Below are positions 6,677 through 15,095 of a DNA stretch of 64,000 nucleotides, in pieces. The translations under genes and the position numbers were made by a program. The notes under the pieces were generated by a model, which searched no databases, had not been told where the DNA came from, and saw nothing but the letters and a program-made list of their open reading frames with translations. The stretch's first letter is position 1, and every line of letters starts with the position of its first letter. The stretch is from a virus, in IMG/VR virus record IMGVR_UViG_3300022689_000130, positions 62,001-126,000 of that record. One strand, written 5' to 3'.

Positions 6677-8029
6677 ATGAACTATTTTTACGACGCTCAA
6701 CTTCGCAAATACCTTCTTCAGTTTGTTCGGATATTTGGTAATTTCACAGTGCAAAAAGGCTACGATGAACAAAACAATCCCATCTATGAGACCGTTCCTG
6801 CACGTTATGGTGACATGAGCCGTCAAGTTGGGCACATCATCAAAGATAACAGTGAAAACACTATTAATACTGTGCCTTTCATTAGCTGCTATGTTAACAG
6901 CCTTGATATGAACCCAGACTTACGTCGTTATCCTCAATTTGAAGAAACGCTTCATGTAATCGAAAAAGAGTTTGATGAAGAAAATCATAATTATGTAGAC
7001 AGACCAGGCCAAGCTTATAATGTTACACGCTATCAGCCTGTGCCTTACATGCTTACAATGAACGTAGATATCTGGACGAGCAACACCGATCAAAAGCTTC
7101 AGCTTTTGGAACAGATTCTCGTGCTATTCAATCCTAGCATTAATTTACATACTAATGATAATGTTCTTGATTGGACTTCTCTTGCATATTGTGAACTGAC
7201 TAATACCAACTGGTCAAGCAGATCCCTGCCTACTGGAACCGACACAATTATCGACGTGGCGACATTAACATTCGAAATACCTATTTTTATCAATCCTTCG
7301 GCTCGTGTACAGCGTATGAATATTATTCAAACCATACTTACTCAAGTTCATACGTTGGATCAAACTGACTTTGAAAATTGGACGGTTAATGATATCACTG
7401 GTCCGAATAGCAGTTTTGTCGTTACCACATTAGAAGACTATTGGATTCGTGTTCAAGACGGCACTGCGACACTTCTACAACGCACTGGTGACGATGAAGG
7501 CGGTGGCGGTCGAGTGCTTACCTGGCAGGAAAACGTATTTGCAGTATATGGTGAATTAAGACCAGGAATTAGTCAACTACGACTACGACAGGGAGATGAC
7601 ATAACTGATCCTGCTAATGATGTTATCGGAACAATCGATTACGATCCAAGCGATGCGCAACGTTTGATCATAACAATTGATACAGACACGCTTGCAAGCG
7701 ACACTCAATCTCCTGTTAATAACATCATCAATCCGCAGAGCAGCTATCCAGGCGACGGAAATTTGCCCGTCTCGGCCGTTGGCCAAAGATATCTTGTTTT
7801 GGATGATGTTCCTAGTAATGGAGCATGGGGTGTAATAGACGCTGATGCAAATGATATCGTGCAATATAATGGATCAACCTGGACCGTTGTGTTTGACGCT
7901 AGCGCCAATGGTGGAACCGAATATGTGACCAACCTCGCCACAAGTGATCAGTTTGAATGGACTGGCGAATACTGGCAAAATAGCTATGAGGGCGTTTATA
8001 GAGAAGGATGGTGGCGCTTATACGTTTAG
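6677..8029 (+). CDS. 15: Tail sheath stabiliser / tail completion protein gp15 (450 aa)
   Basis: Residues 1-225 align in outline with T4 gp15 (272 residues): MNYFYDAQLRKYLLQFVRIF at the start, a VPARYGDMSRQ strand, a PFISCYVNSLDMN strand, and VPYMLTMNVDIWTSNTDQKL before QILVLFNP. gp15 caps the contracted-tail end and binds the neck. Residues about 225-450 form a C-terminal extension absent from T4, rich in Asp, Gly and Asn with WTGEYWQNS-like Trp repeats at the end, resembling surface-exposed virion decoration domains. It closes the plus-strand neck operon; a late-promoter-like element overlaps its stop. Confidence 0.8.
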   Translation: MNYFYDAQLRKYLLQFVRIFGNFTVQKGYDEQNNPIYETVPARYGDMSRQVGHIIKDNSENTINTVPFISCYVNSLDMNPDLRRYPQFEETLHVIEKEFDEENHNYVDRPGQAYNVTRYQPVPYMLTMNVDIWTSNTDQKLQLLEQILVLFNPSINLHTNDNVLDWTSLAYCELTNTNWSSRSLPTGTDTIIDVATLTFEIPIFINPSARVQRMNIIQTILTQVHTLDQTDFENWTVNDITGPNSSFVVTTLEDYWIRVQDGTATLLQRTGDDEGGGGRVLTWQENVFAVYGELRPGISQLRLRQGDDITDPANDVIGTIDYDPSDAQRLIITIDTDTLASDTQSPVNNIINPQSSYPGDGNLPVSAVGQRYLVLDDVPSNGAWGVIDADANDIVQYNGSTWTVVFDASANGGTEYVTNLATSDQFEWTGEYWQNSYEGVYREGWWRLYV

Positions 8030-8036
8030 ATAAATA
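8029..8036 (+). promoter_or_regulatory. Possible late promoter overlapping the gp15 stop
   Basis: GATAAATA in plus orientation at the very end of gp15. Transcription would begin a few bases into the following broken frame and continue to the Nudix gene. The core matches the other late promoters here but the 3' flank (AACG) is poorer. Confidence 0.4.
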
Positions 8037-8041
8037 AACGT

Positions 8042-8494
8042 ATGAAAAGTATATCAGAGCTTTACCACAAACGATCAAGTGAGATCGCGCATTTAGATAC
8101 AACCGATGAACCGTTTGGTAGAGAGCTTGCGCGGATATCTGGGCGATATCGTGTTCCAATGCGCCAACTTGAGATCTTAAACGACACCGCAAGCGAACTT
8201 CCCGCTTTGAAAGCGATTTCGCCAAGTAGTTGAGGGCCTTCATTTGGCTCAAAAGATGGGTGCATTTACCAGGATGTTCTTCCCAGGTTGTTTAGTAAAA
8301 CGTTTAAATTTGTTCGTAACACTATTGATTTTGACCGTGTTATTACATTTTCAGACAATAGATGGTTTACTGGTAATCTATATAACAAGACTGGATTTAC
8401 CCAAGTTAAAAACCATCCTCCAAACTACCAATACCGTAAGGCTACTGAACCTTTAAATATTTTACGAACTTGGGATTGTGATAAAATTGAATGA
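8042..8494 (+). pseudogene. Homing-endonuclease remnant split by an in-frame TGA
   Basis: The frame from the ATG at 8042 runs 63 codons to TGA (8231-8233) and then continues in the same frame without another stop to 8494. The second part contains DRVITFSDNRWFTGNLYNKT, GF, and PPNYQYRK, the C-terminal signature (ysDrRW..G.lY.klGF...PnY.Y) of phage homing endonucleases and related proteins. The nuclease catalytic portion is not present. Best read as a decayed homing-endonuclease gene between gp15 and the Nudix gene; TGA is used as a normal stop elsewhere, so readthrough is unlikely. Confidence 0.6.
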
Positions 8495-8505
8495 GAATGG
8501 AGAAA

Positions 8506-8949
8506 ATGAATATAAAAGCAAGCGGCTGTATCTTACTAAGTGAAGATACTAAACGCATACTTTTGCAATTACGAATACCAGACCGCAAGAGTAAAAACTA
8601 TTGGGGTTTTTGGGGCGGTAAAAGTGAAATTAATGAATTACCTGTCCAAACAATTGAGCGCGAACTCAAGGAAGAGTTAGGCTTCTTGCCTGAAATAAAC
8701 AAATTCTATCCACTGCACAAAATGGTTAGTAATGATGAATCTTTTGAATATGACACATTTCTTGCAACTGTTTCCAGTGAGTTTATTCCTATACTGAATG
8801 ATGAAAGTGAAGGATACGCTTGGGTTAACTATAATCGTTACCCTGTGCCCCTTCACCCAGGTGTCAAATTAGTTCTTCAGAATCCGCGTATTCTTAGTAA
8901 GATTCGTACCATTGTTGATCAAATCGATCATCAAGATCGATCATCTTGA
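8506..8949 (+). CDS. Nudix hydrolase (147 aa)
   Basis: A complete Nudix box Gx5Ex7REUxEExGU is present (G38, E44, R52, E53, E56, E57, G59, F60), which binds the metal and hydrolyses nucleoside diphosphates linked to another moiety. Overall length fits single-domain Nudix enzymes; T4 NudE is a comparable phage enzyme, whose substrates include Ap3A, FAD and ADP-ribose. Three possible ATGs exist (8491, 8497, 8506); I use 8506 because GGAG lies just upstream, though the spacing is short. The substrate cannot be told from sequence. It follows a degraded endonuclease remnant and ends before a promoter-terminator pair. Confidence 0.85.
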   Translation: MNIKASGCILLSEDTKRILLQLRIPDRKSKNYWGFWGGKSEINELPVQTIERELKEELGFLPEINKFYPLHKMVSNDESFEYDTFLATVSSEFIPILNDESEGYAWVNYNRYPVPLHPGVKLVLQNPRILSKIRTIVDQIDHQDRSS

Positions 8950-8957
8950 AAAAGTGG

Positions 8958-8986
8958 TTGACTTTTTGATTCTTTCCGCTTATATG
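8958..8986 (+). promoter_or_regulatory. Sigma70-like promoter in the Nudix-gp23 gap
   Basis: TTGACT (8958-8963), exactly 17 bases, TATATG (8981-8986), plus strand. Same spacing and -10 type as the early promoters on the other strand. No gene with a start follows before the terminator at 9122, so it appears to serve a noncoding transcript. Confidence 0.55.
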
Positions 8987-8992
8987 TAAGAT

Positions 8993-9155
8993 AAAAAGGC
9001 GCAATAAGGCATGTAACCGAGCTAGAGCCCTTACGAAATCAATCAAGATTAAATATTAAACTAGCTGCTCAATTAGTTGTGTTATGGTCGGGCTTTATTA
9101 ATGAGTATTTTTGTCAAGAGTGGACCGGCTCCATTGGAGCCGGTCCTTTTGTTTT
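8993..9155 (+). ncRNA. Candidate small noncoding RNA
   Basis: About 160 bases between a good sigma70-like promoter and a strong intrinsic terminator contain no plausible coding frame. Near its 5' end GTAA and TTAC around 9014-9036 can form a stem. No known RNA family (tRNA, tmRNA, RNase P) was recognised. Inferred entirely from flanking signals; it could instead be an untranslated leader with the terminator ending Nudix transcripts. Confidence 0.4.
9122..9155 (+). terminator. Strong intrinsic terminator
   Basis: An 11-bp GC-rich perfect stem (9122-9132 with 9136-9146) and a 3-base loop are followed on the plus strand by TTTTGTTTTT. It protects the convergent gp23 gene from plus-strand read-in. 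On the minus strand no T-run follows, so it is unlikely to terminate gp23 mRNA by the intrinsic route. Confidence 0.9.
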
Positions 9156-9169
9156 TGCTAGTCCTAAAC

Positions 9170-10333
9170 TTAGGTGAAGCTTAGGTTTCCGCTGGTGACG
9201 TCGATGCGGTTGAGGTAGTCTGCAGCGTTACCAAGTGATGAAGCCTGGTTGCTGAGTTCTACATAACCATAGCGTGTCATGAAGGACACGACTGGTTCGA
9301 ACGTCTGAGGGTCAAGCACAGTGCCTGAGCTCATTAGAGGAATGTACGGGCAATAGAACGCCGCAGCATCGGTCTCGTTTGAGCCTTTGTAGCCGATAAG
9401 GATGTTATCGTCAGTTGCATACTGGTTCACATATACACGCATTGATCCGTTAAGTGTGCCGACAAACTTGGTGTTTGTTGGTGCTTCAAATGGACCTTCA
9501 GTTGTGCGAGCGAACGCAGAAGTTGTAGCTGCCTGGAGAACAGTTAGAACAGTTGGTGAAATAACCATCCAGTTACCAGCGCCACGACGTGTGCGAGCCG
9601 CAATATCGTTTGCTGCTTTGTTGATGAGCACTGCTAGTGCAGCATGTTCATCACCAACGAAAGTTGCTGTGCCGCTAACTGCATTCTGGTCGTATGTACC
9701 AGTTGCAGGGCCAGCAAGGCTACGTAGAGATGCTAGGATCTCCTGGTCGATTTCTGCGGTAATTTCCTGCGCTAGTGCAGCCATGATTTCCGCTTCAACA
9801 TCTAGACCATGCATTGCTTGTGCATCCTGCGCTGCCTCGAAAGTCCAACGTGCGCTGAGCTTACGAGTTTTTGCTTCAACAGTCTGTCTAAGGACTTGGA
9901 TGTTGAGTCGACGCCCGGCCTGACCTTCAAGCACAGAAGTTGCTTCTGCACGGTCAGTTGTTGCGTTACCAGAATAACCGTTAGCAATCTGGAATGGGCT
10001 TAGTGCTTCGTCACCAGCTACTGCTGAGTCGAATGTTTCTGCGTAGCGAACACGAAGAGTGTGAATTTGACCAACTGGGCCGGTCATTGGTTGCACACCA
10101 ACTAGTTCGTTTGCAATTACGGTTGGCATAACACGGCGGATAACTGGTAGGATCACTTTGTTAAGTGTCGCAATGTTACCTGCTGATGTTGCGCCGACAG
10201 TTGCAGATTCACGTAGCATGTGATTTTTCGTGTTTTCTAACACGCTTTCCATAACTGCCTTTTTATTACCGGCCAGACCGTCAACAAGTGCGTTTTTGGT
10301 TGCTGACCAGTTTTCGAATAGAACGTCTGCCAT
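9170..10333 (-). CDS. 23: Major capsid protein gp23 (387 aa)
   Basis: N-terminus MADVLFENWS then KNHMLRESATVG, the region after which gp23 is normally cleaved, followed by LNKVILPVIRRVMPTVIANE and GVQPMTGPVGQIHTLRVRYA, the most conserved gp23 block. The C-terminal CPYIPLMSSG and VSFMTRYGY segments are also diagnostic. At 387 residues it is far shorter than T4 gp23 (521), lacking the insertion domain, as in other marine relatives. It forms the hexamers of the shell; gp21 protease processes it. It follows gp22 by 12 bases, with an AGGAG site. No separate vertex protein gp24 gene is visible nearby. Confidence 0.95.
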   Translation of the reverse strand: MADVLFENWSATKNALVDGLAGNKKAVMESVLENTKNHMLRESATVGATSAGNIATLNKVILPVIRRVMPTVIANELVGVQPMTGPVGQIHTLRVRYAETFDSAVAGDEALSPFQIANGYSGNATTDRAEATSVLEGQAGRRLNIQVLRQTVEAKTRKLSARWTFEAAQDAQAMHGLDVEAEIMAALAQEITAEIDQEILASLRSLAGPATGTYDQNAVSGTATFVGDEHAALAVLINKAANDIAARTRRGAGNWMVISPTVLTVLQAATTSAFARTTEGPFEAPTNTKFVGTLNGSMRVYVNQYATDDNILIGYKGSNETDAAAFYCPYIPLMSSGTVLDPQTFEPVVSFMTRYGYVELSNQASSLGNAADYLNRIDVTSGNLSFT

Positions 10334-10345
10334 TTGTTTTCTCCT

Positions 10346-11470
10346 TTAGCTTAGTCCTGCTAATTTCTTGAGTTCAATGATATCAGCTGAGCCACCATCG
10401 TCTTGATGGTTGCTCTTGACCTTGTCACCGTTTACTTCGCGGATTGGCTTGCGCTGGCCACGGCTCTCAGTGAGTTTAGCCTTTTTTGCTTGTGTCTTAA
10501 CTGTAGAGTCTTCGGAAAGAACACTTGGCAGATACTTCTTGTATGCAGTCTTCAACTGTGAAGTTTTGACTGATTCAAGTAGTGTAGCCATTAGTTCTTT
10601 CTGACCCTTGTTTAGTGGACCAAGCATTTCGCTCATGATTTGCTTACGCTCGCTCATATCTTCTGCGATGCGGGCGGTGCGTTTAGCTTCTGTGAGCTGT
10701 TGATCCTTAGCTTTCATTACTTCGTTAGCCTCTGCAATGTTCTGCTTAAGTTTCATAATTTCTTTTGCAAGTTTTGCTACCTGTGTGCTTTCGCTCAAGG
10801 TGCTTGTCATATACTCGCTTGCGAATGTTTCGAAGATTTTACGCCCAAACTCGTTTTCCTTAGCTGTCTGGATGTCTTCGCGCAGAGATACAAGCTCTTT
10901 ACGCAAGACACTTTCAACAACGGTTTCGATTTTCGCTGCGCTTTTCTTAATGAAGTTTGCTTTTGCTTCTTCAATAACCTTCTTACCTTCGCGAACCATT
11001 TTGACTTTCTGCTCTGCGAGAGCCCGCTTGTCATCATGGAATTCGTTAAGTTCTTTGGTTAGCTGTTTGAGAACGAACTCTTCTAGCTTGCCAAAGTTTG
11101 CCTTTTGTTTTTGACGATCCTCACGTAATTCAGTGACTTCCTTTGCTAGGACTTCCTGAACGAAGCGTTCAAGCATTTTAGCATGTTCTTTCATCGCTTT
11201 CTTATAACGAACGCGATCTTCTGCTACCTTGGATTTGTCTGTTGCAAACTCTTCCAATTCAGTCTTGATTGCTTCTTTCAGCATTGCGTCCATTGCTTCA
11301 ACAATCTGCGACTTGTCATTTTCATAACGAGATGCAAACTCTTCACGCAACTCTGCAGTGACTTCTTCACGCTGCTCAGCAATTCTCTGTTCGAATGCTT
11401 CAGAGAGTTCAGTCTTGATATCTTCAGTTAGGATATCACTGTTGAGGATTTCTTTAATTGACTTAGGCAT
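10346..11470 (-). CDS. 22: Prohead core scaffolding protein gp22 (374 aa)
   Basis: Almost entirely helical, highly charged and rich in Glu/Lys heptads (long coiled-coil from about 20 to 300), starting MPKSIKEILNSDILTEDIKT, a typical gp22 opening, and ending IIELKKLAGLS. Position between gp21 and gp23 is the T4 order. gp22 is the main internal scaffold and is degraded to small peptides by gp21 during head maturation. It is about 100 residues longer than T4 gp22 (269). Confidence 0.9.
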   Translation of the reverse strand: MPKSIKEILNSDILTEDIKTELSEAFEQRIAEQREEVTAELREEFASRYENDKSQIVEAMDAMLKEAIKTELEEFATDKSKVAEDRVRYKKAMKEHAKMLERFVQEVLAKEVTELREDRQKQKANFGKLEEFVLKQLTKELNEFHDDKRALAEQKVKMVREGKKVIEEAKANFIKKSAAKIETVVESVLRKELVSLREDIQTAKENEFGRKIFETFASEYMTSTLSESTQVAKLAKEIMKLKQNIAEANEVMKAKDQQLTEAKRTARIAEDMSERKQIMSEMLGPLNKGQKELMATLLESVKTSQLKTAYKKYLPSVLSEDSTVKTQAKKAKLTESRGQRKPIREVNGDKVKSNHQDDGGSADIIELKKLAGLS

Positions 11471-11472
11471 AG

Positions 11473-12108
11473 TTATTTTCTCCCTAGGTCTTGGATAAAT
11501 CGAACCATCTCTTCTTTGAGATACTTCTGTGCTTTTGGATCATGTGTAACGTTTGATGCTACGTCCCAAATGCTGCCTTGACGGCGGTAATTCATGATTT
11601 GCTCATAAATTGGATCCGGATATGCATCCGGTGCACTGGGGTTAGCTACAATGTCAACTGTAATAATTTCAAATTCTGATACATTACCAGAACCGTCAAC
11701 ATTACCGCTACCGCGTGAACTGACCCCTAGTTTTACACCGCTTTCCAACAGTGTTTTACAGATGTTGCCCATCGGAGTGGGCAACATTTTTAGTTTACCA
11801 ATGCCGTCTGAGCCTTTCATGTTCATATCGACAATCATGTGACTCACACGGTCAAGGTTGATGTTAAGATCATCTGGGTGATCTGCTTCACCAAGGACTG
11901 TATATCCACCAGCGATCTTTTCTTTGAGCGTCTTAACGGCTTTGGAGATTTCATCGACTGGGTATATTCTTTCATTTTGATTGCGTTTATCACCTTGGAT
12001 GAAGATACCTTGCATGAACAGATCCTTACCACCAGAACCATTGTCATGAGTCTCAGTGGTAATAGATGCTGCACTCGGTGCAATAACTTCTCTAAGTGGT
12101 GTAAACAT
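11473..12108 (-). CDS. 21: Prohead protease gp21 (211 aa)
   Basis: Length matches T4 gp21 (212). Residues about 70-90 (VLGEADHPDDLNINLDRVSH) include the catalytic-His region and about 129-140 (LGVSSRGSGN) the Ser nucleophile region of the herpes/T4-type prohead serine proteases (peptidase U9/S80 group). It cleaves gp23, gp22 and other core proteins, then itself. Immediate neighbours are gp22 downstream (2 bases) and an acidic core protein upstream (14 bases). Confidence 0.9.
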   Translation of the reverse strand: MFTPLREVIAPSAASITTETHDNGSGGKDLFMQGIFIQGDKRNQNERIYPVDEISKAVKTLKEKIAGGYTVLGEADHPDDLNINLDRVSHMIVDMNMKGSDGIGKLKMLPTPMGNICKTLLESGVKLGVSSRGSGNVDGSGNVSEFEIITVDIVANPSAPDAYPDPIYEQIMNYRRQGSIWDVASNVTHDPKAQKYLKEEMVRFIQDLGRK

Positions 12109-12122
12109 CAGTTATCTTGCCC

Positions 12123-12956
12123 TTAGTTTGACTTCTTGTGGAAGACTGAATTAGCTTTTTCGCTTGAGTTGGACGGTGCTGCCACTTTCTTGTCCATCTT
12201 GCCTTTTTGCTCTTGTGGACCGGTTACGCTCATTTTCTTTGCTGAGTCGCCTTTGCCGCCTTTTTCATCTCCGCCGAACTTGTTAACTGGCTTAGCGTGT
12301 CCGCCGCTCATGTCGCTTGCGTTTTGTGGGATCGGTGAAGCTTTGCCGTCTTCGTCGCCCGCCATAGTTACATTACCGTGCTTGTGCAGTTTTGCGGCTT
12401 CTTCAAGATCGTCGTCTTCAAGATCGTCGTCTTCATCTGACACTTCAAATTCATCGGCAAATTCATCAGCCATGTCATCTTCTGTTTCATCAGCATCCAT
12501 CAAATCAGCAAATGCTGCGCGAAGTTCGTCGATTGCGTCAAGAACGTTGAGTTCATCAGAGCTGTCGTCGCTCATGTCATCATCCATGTCAGCATCCATG
12601 TCAGCATCCATGTCAGCATCCATGTCGGCATCCATGTCAGCATCCATGTCCATTTCGCTGGACAGATCGTCAATTGCTTCATCATTATCGTCATCTTCAC
12701 CGAAATATTCTTCGGCTTCGATCTCGTCTTCTAATGAATCAAGATCATGTTCAAAGTCGCCGCTTTCGTCACTGTCGTCGAAGTCTTCATCTTCGTCGAG
12801 TTCTAATTCATCTTCAAATGAATCGTCCTCTTCTGCAAGATCAGCATAAATTTCACGCGCCGTCTCGATAAAATGTTCGTGCAGCATTTCATTGGCCAAC
12901 TCGTTTTCACCGTTGACCATGAATTCTAACACTTTTTCCAGTTTGGTTTTTGTCAT
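12123..12956 (-). CDS. Acidic prohead-core-type protein (277 aa), in gp67/gp68 position
   Basis: I use the ATG at 12956, with GGAG 7 bases upstream, rather than the GTG at 12962. The N-terminal 180 residues are extremely Asp/Glu rich, including a DMDA tetrapeptide repeated about six times; the C-terminal 90 residues switch to Lys/Gly/Ser/Asn-rich, likely disordered. It occupies the place of the small core proteins gp67 and gp68 between gp20 and gp21 in T4, and composition fits an internal scaffold or internal protein neutralised by basic partners. Direct homology to gp67/gp68 cannot be shown by eye. A late promoter lies 50 bases upstream. Confidence 0.65.
   Translation of the reverse strand: MTKTKLEKVLEFMVNGENELANEMLHEHFIETAREIYADLAEEDDSFEDELELDEDEDFDDSDESGDFEHDLDSLEDEIEAEEYFGEDDDNDEAIDDLSSEMDMDADMDADMDADMDADMDADMDDDMSDDSSDELNVLDAIDELRAAFADLMDADETEDDMADEFADEFEVSDEDDDLEDDDLEEAAKLHKHGNVTMAGDEDGKASPIPQNASDMSGGHAKPVNKFGGDEKGGKGDSAKKMSVTGPQEQKGKMDKKVAAPSNSSEKANSVFHKKSN
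12583..12650. repeat. 12-bp tandem repeat within the acidic core gene
   Basis: The unit TCCATGTCAGCA is repeated about six times, nearly perfectly (one G for A change), encoding the DMDA repeats. Copy number is likely variable through replication slippage. Confidence 0.85.
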
Positions 12957-13003
12957 TATCACACTCCTAAGCCTCTCTTGAAGCTTTATTTTGTATTACT
13001 TCA

Positions 13004-13016
13004 AATAGTATTTACA
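13004..13016 (-). promoter_or_regulatory. Late promoter for the acidic core protein / gp21 / gp22 / gp23
   Basis: Minus strand TGTAAATACTATT, an almost exact match to the T4 late consensus including the ACTATT flank, 48 bases before the ATG at 12956. The remaining bases to 13098 hold only a weak 5-bp CTTGC/GCAAG hairpin. Confidence 0.7.
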
Positions 13017-13098
13017 GAACAAAGCGTTTTACTTGCTAAAAAGGCAAGATTTCGGGTAAAAAGTGTGTTTTAATTTAGTGAGTTACCTGACTAAGTAA

Positions 13099-13305
13099 TC
13101 ACTCTTCGGAATTTGCACTCCCGTAGATATAGGCCACATCATCAATTCTCTGCTTTTGCTCCAGTTCTTCAATGTTTCGAGTCTTGCGCAGCTTTTGCAA
13201 GTGTCTTAGTGTAATACGAGGCCGGCGTTTGTGGTCGATGTTAACCACGGTGTATTTGTCGTCCATCTCATCATAATATTCTCTTAAAAATTCTTTACTT
13301 CTCAT
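13099..13305 (-). CDS. Small basic/helical protein next to the portal gene (68 aa)
   Basis: Contains RRPRITLRHLQKLRKTRNIE followed by EQKQRIDDVAYIYG, a helical pattern I associate with small proteins conserved beside portal genes in marine T4-like phages. The start overlaps the gp20 stop by 4 bases (ATGA), so it is translationally coupled to gp20 and probably has a head-assembly role. No biochemical function known. Confidence 0.65.
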   Translation of the reverse strand: MRSKEFLREYYDEMDDKYTVVNIDHKRRPRITLRHLQKLRKTRNIEELEQKQRIDDVAYIYGSANSEE

Positions 13306-15020
13306 GTTTGTTCCTCCTCCTCGTCGCCGCCGGTGATTGGGCTTTCATCTCCGCTATCAATTGGGCTTTCATCGCCCTCAAGATCAAAATCGTCTTCGTC
13401 AGTTTCAAAATCATCAAGACTTCCATCTGCACCACCTTGCACACCAACGTTTCCGAGATCGCTGAAGCTATCTTCGTCTTGTAGGCTGTCTTCTTGACCT
13501 TTAATCGGATTTTCCTGCTTCCACAATTTTTCGTTTTCAAGAATTTCGTCTTCGCTAAGTTGTAGATATTTCTTGAGTATAAAACGCTTGCTGAGGTAAT
13601 CAGTACCTTCAATTTGGCCAAATACGCCAGCACGAGCACTATTGATTTCAATTTCACGATAGTCGCTGAAGCTTTGTGGCTCGACGAAGTCTAGTTCAAA
13701 CTGACTTGAGTCAATCTCGTATCCTCTATGCTTGAGGAACATCTTAAACTCTTTGTCAAACATTGGCTGAATAATACGCTGCAACCGCTGACAATATTGC
13801 GTAAATCGATATTCTTGGATGAATGCTGTACCTACACGGCCATCATTGTAAGTAGCAGTGCCGTCATCTGGACCTGTGGGTAGATAGCTCGAAGGGACAC
13901 GTAAACCACGTGCCAATTTGTTATTGAAGAATTTGAGATCGTCAATGTCACCCAGGTTATCACCACCAGGTAGTGTATCAACTTTACTCCCGCGTCCTTC
14001 GGCTGTTTGAGCGAAGAAGTAATCTTCCATAATTGATAGAGGATTGTATTGAGCGTCCATCATGTTGCTACCACCGCCTGTTCGAGTCGGAATACGACGC
14101 TGGTGAATCTCGTTCTTAACACGCTCAACGTGAGCCATAGCTTGGTGGCTTGGCATGTCACCTACGTCAATATAAAAGATACGACGTTCTGGTGCACGTT
14201 GTACACGATAAATGATGATTGAGTCTTCAAGTAGCTCTTTTTGCTTGTAGGTTTTGAATACTGCATCTAAAATAGAGTTACCAAATGGCCAACTTATATC
14301 CATGCCATCAGTTAGTGCAAAATGAATCACATGCTTGGCATCAATTGTTGATTCAATTTCTGCTCCTTGCCCAGCCGCGTTGTTTATGTGCCCTGCATTG
14401 CGTTGCTGTTGTGTATTCAACATTGATGTTGGATTCACGCTAGCACCAGCATAGTTTCCAGGGTTATTGTCAGAAGTTGCTGTGAGTGTTTGAAAGTTGG
14501 GGTCTAAATTCTTAATTACATACTGCGCTGGCTTTTTGCCACGGCTTTCATCAACAACCACACGTAATACATCTCCTGGGTTAACATAGAAAAGTTTCCA
14601 TGTTTCAGGATCACGCACAAATGGCTGGTCACCATATTTGATAGTGTTGCGGAATGTATTGAATAGTCTACGATTCCAGTCATTTACACGACACCATTGC
14701 TTGAGAACTGTCTCTAAAACATCACTTTCAGTTTCAGTAGGACTGTCATGCCAATTGATAACAAACGGTACCGTTGTTTCTTCGTCTTTTTGTGTTGAAA
14801 ACTCAGCAATTGTGTCTAAGGCAGTGTTAATTTCACTATCCATATCCATTTGATCATACTGAATGTAACGCTCAAGACGATTTGGCTGTCCAACGTACAC
14901 TTCAGGTAGCCAACTTTGGAACCGGCTCGCATCTGTTTTGTTGGCGGTGCGGTTTTTACCACCACTTATTGGGCTGGCGTTGCTGTTATAAGTCTGAAAA
15001 TGCTTTTTCCATCCAGCCAT
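13302..15020 (-). CDS. 20: Portal vertex protein gp20 (572 aa)
   Basis: Recognised by FQSWLPEVYVGQPNRLERYI near the N-terminus, the MDSEINTALDTIAEFST helix, GDQPFVRDPETWKL, SIIIYRVQRAPERRIFYIDV and LPGGDNLGDIDDLKFFNNKL, all hallmark gp20 blocks. The portal dodecamer nucleates head assembly and is the DNA entry channel. Length is slightly above T4 gp20 (524), with an acidic, Asp/Glu-rich tail from about 510. It has its own late promoter overlapping the end of the tape-measure gene. Confidence 0.95.
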   Translation of the reverse strand: MAGWKKHFQTYNSNASPISGGKNRTANKTDASRFQSWLPEVYVGQPNRLERYIQYDQMDMDSEINTALDTIAEFSTQKDEETTVPFVINWHDSPTETESDVLETVLKQWCRVNDWNRRLFNTFRNTIKYGDQPFVRDPETWKLFYVNPGDVLRVVVDESRGKKPAQYVIKNLDPNFQTLTATSDNNPGNYAGASVNPTSMLNTQQQRNAGHINNAAGQGAEIESTIDAKHVIHFALTDGMDISWPFGNSILDAVFKTYKQKELLEDSIIIYRVQRAPERRIFYIDVGDMPSHQAMAHVERVKNEIHQRRIPTRTGGGSNMMDAQYNPLSIMEDYFFAQTAEGRGSKVDTLPGGDNLGDIDDLKFFNNKLARGLRVPSSYLPTGPDDGTATYNDGRVGTAFIQEYRFTQYCQRLQRIIQPMFDKEFKMFLKHRGYEIDSSQFELDFVEPQSFSDYREIEINSARAGVFGQIEGTDYLSKRFILKKYLQLSEDEILENEKLWKQENPIKGQEDSLQDEDSFSDLGNVGVQGGADGSLDDFETDEDDFDLEGDESPIDSGDESPITGGDEEEEQT

Positions 15021-15085
15021 TAATATCTATCCTCGTGTGATTGCTTATCATTATAGAATTCTGTCATAATATTATCCTAATTGCC

Positions 15086-15095
15086 GGTATTTATT
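15086..15095 (-). promoter_or_regulatory. Late promoter for gp20
   Basis: Minus strand AATAAATACC lies 66 bases before the gp20 start and overlaps the TAA stop of the tape-measure gene. Core TAAATA matches other late promoters in this window. Confidence 0.6.

Noticed and set aside
8231-8233. TGA between two in-frame pieces as a possible recoded codon
   Set aside because: TGA ends many clear genes here (including ATGA overlaps), and the upstream piece does not resemble the missing part of the endonuclease.
10640-11114. Plus-strand frames of 125-140 codons opposite gp22
   Set aside because: Cys/Phe/Leu-rich shadow of a charged coiled-coil gene; no start signal, and the minus-strand frame is clearly gp22.
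12583-12650. Short direct repeats as a CRISPR array
   Set aside because: Units are 12 bases, contiguous, without spacers, and encode in-frame DMDA residues.
12136-12849. Long plus-strand frame (237 codons) opposite the acidic core gene
   Set aside because: It is a Ser-rich mirror of the acidic codon repeats, has no ribosome site, and the minus-strand gene has a late promoter and fits the head-gene order.
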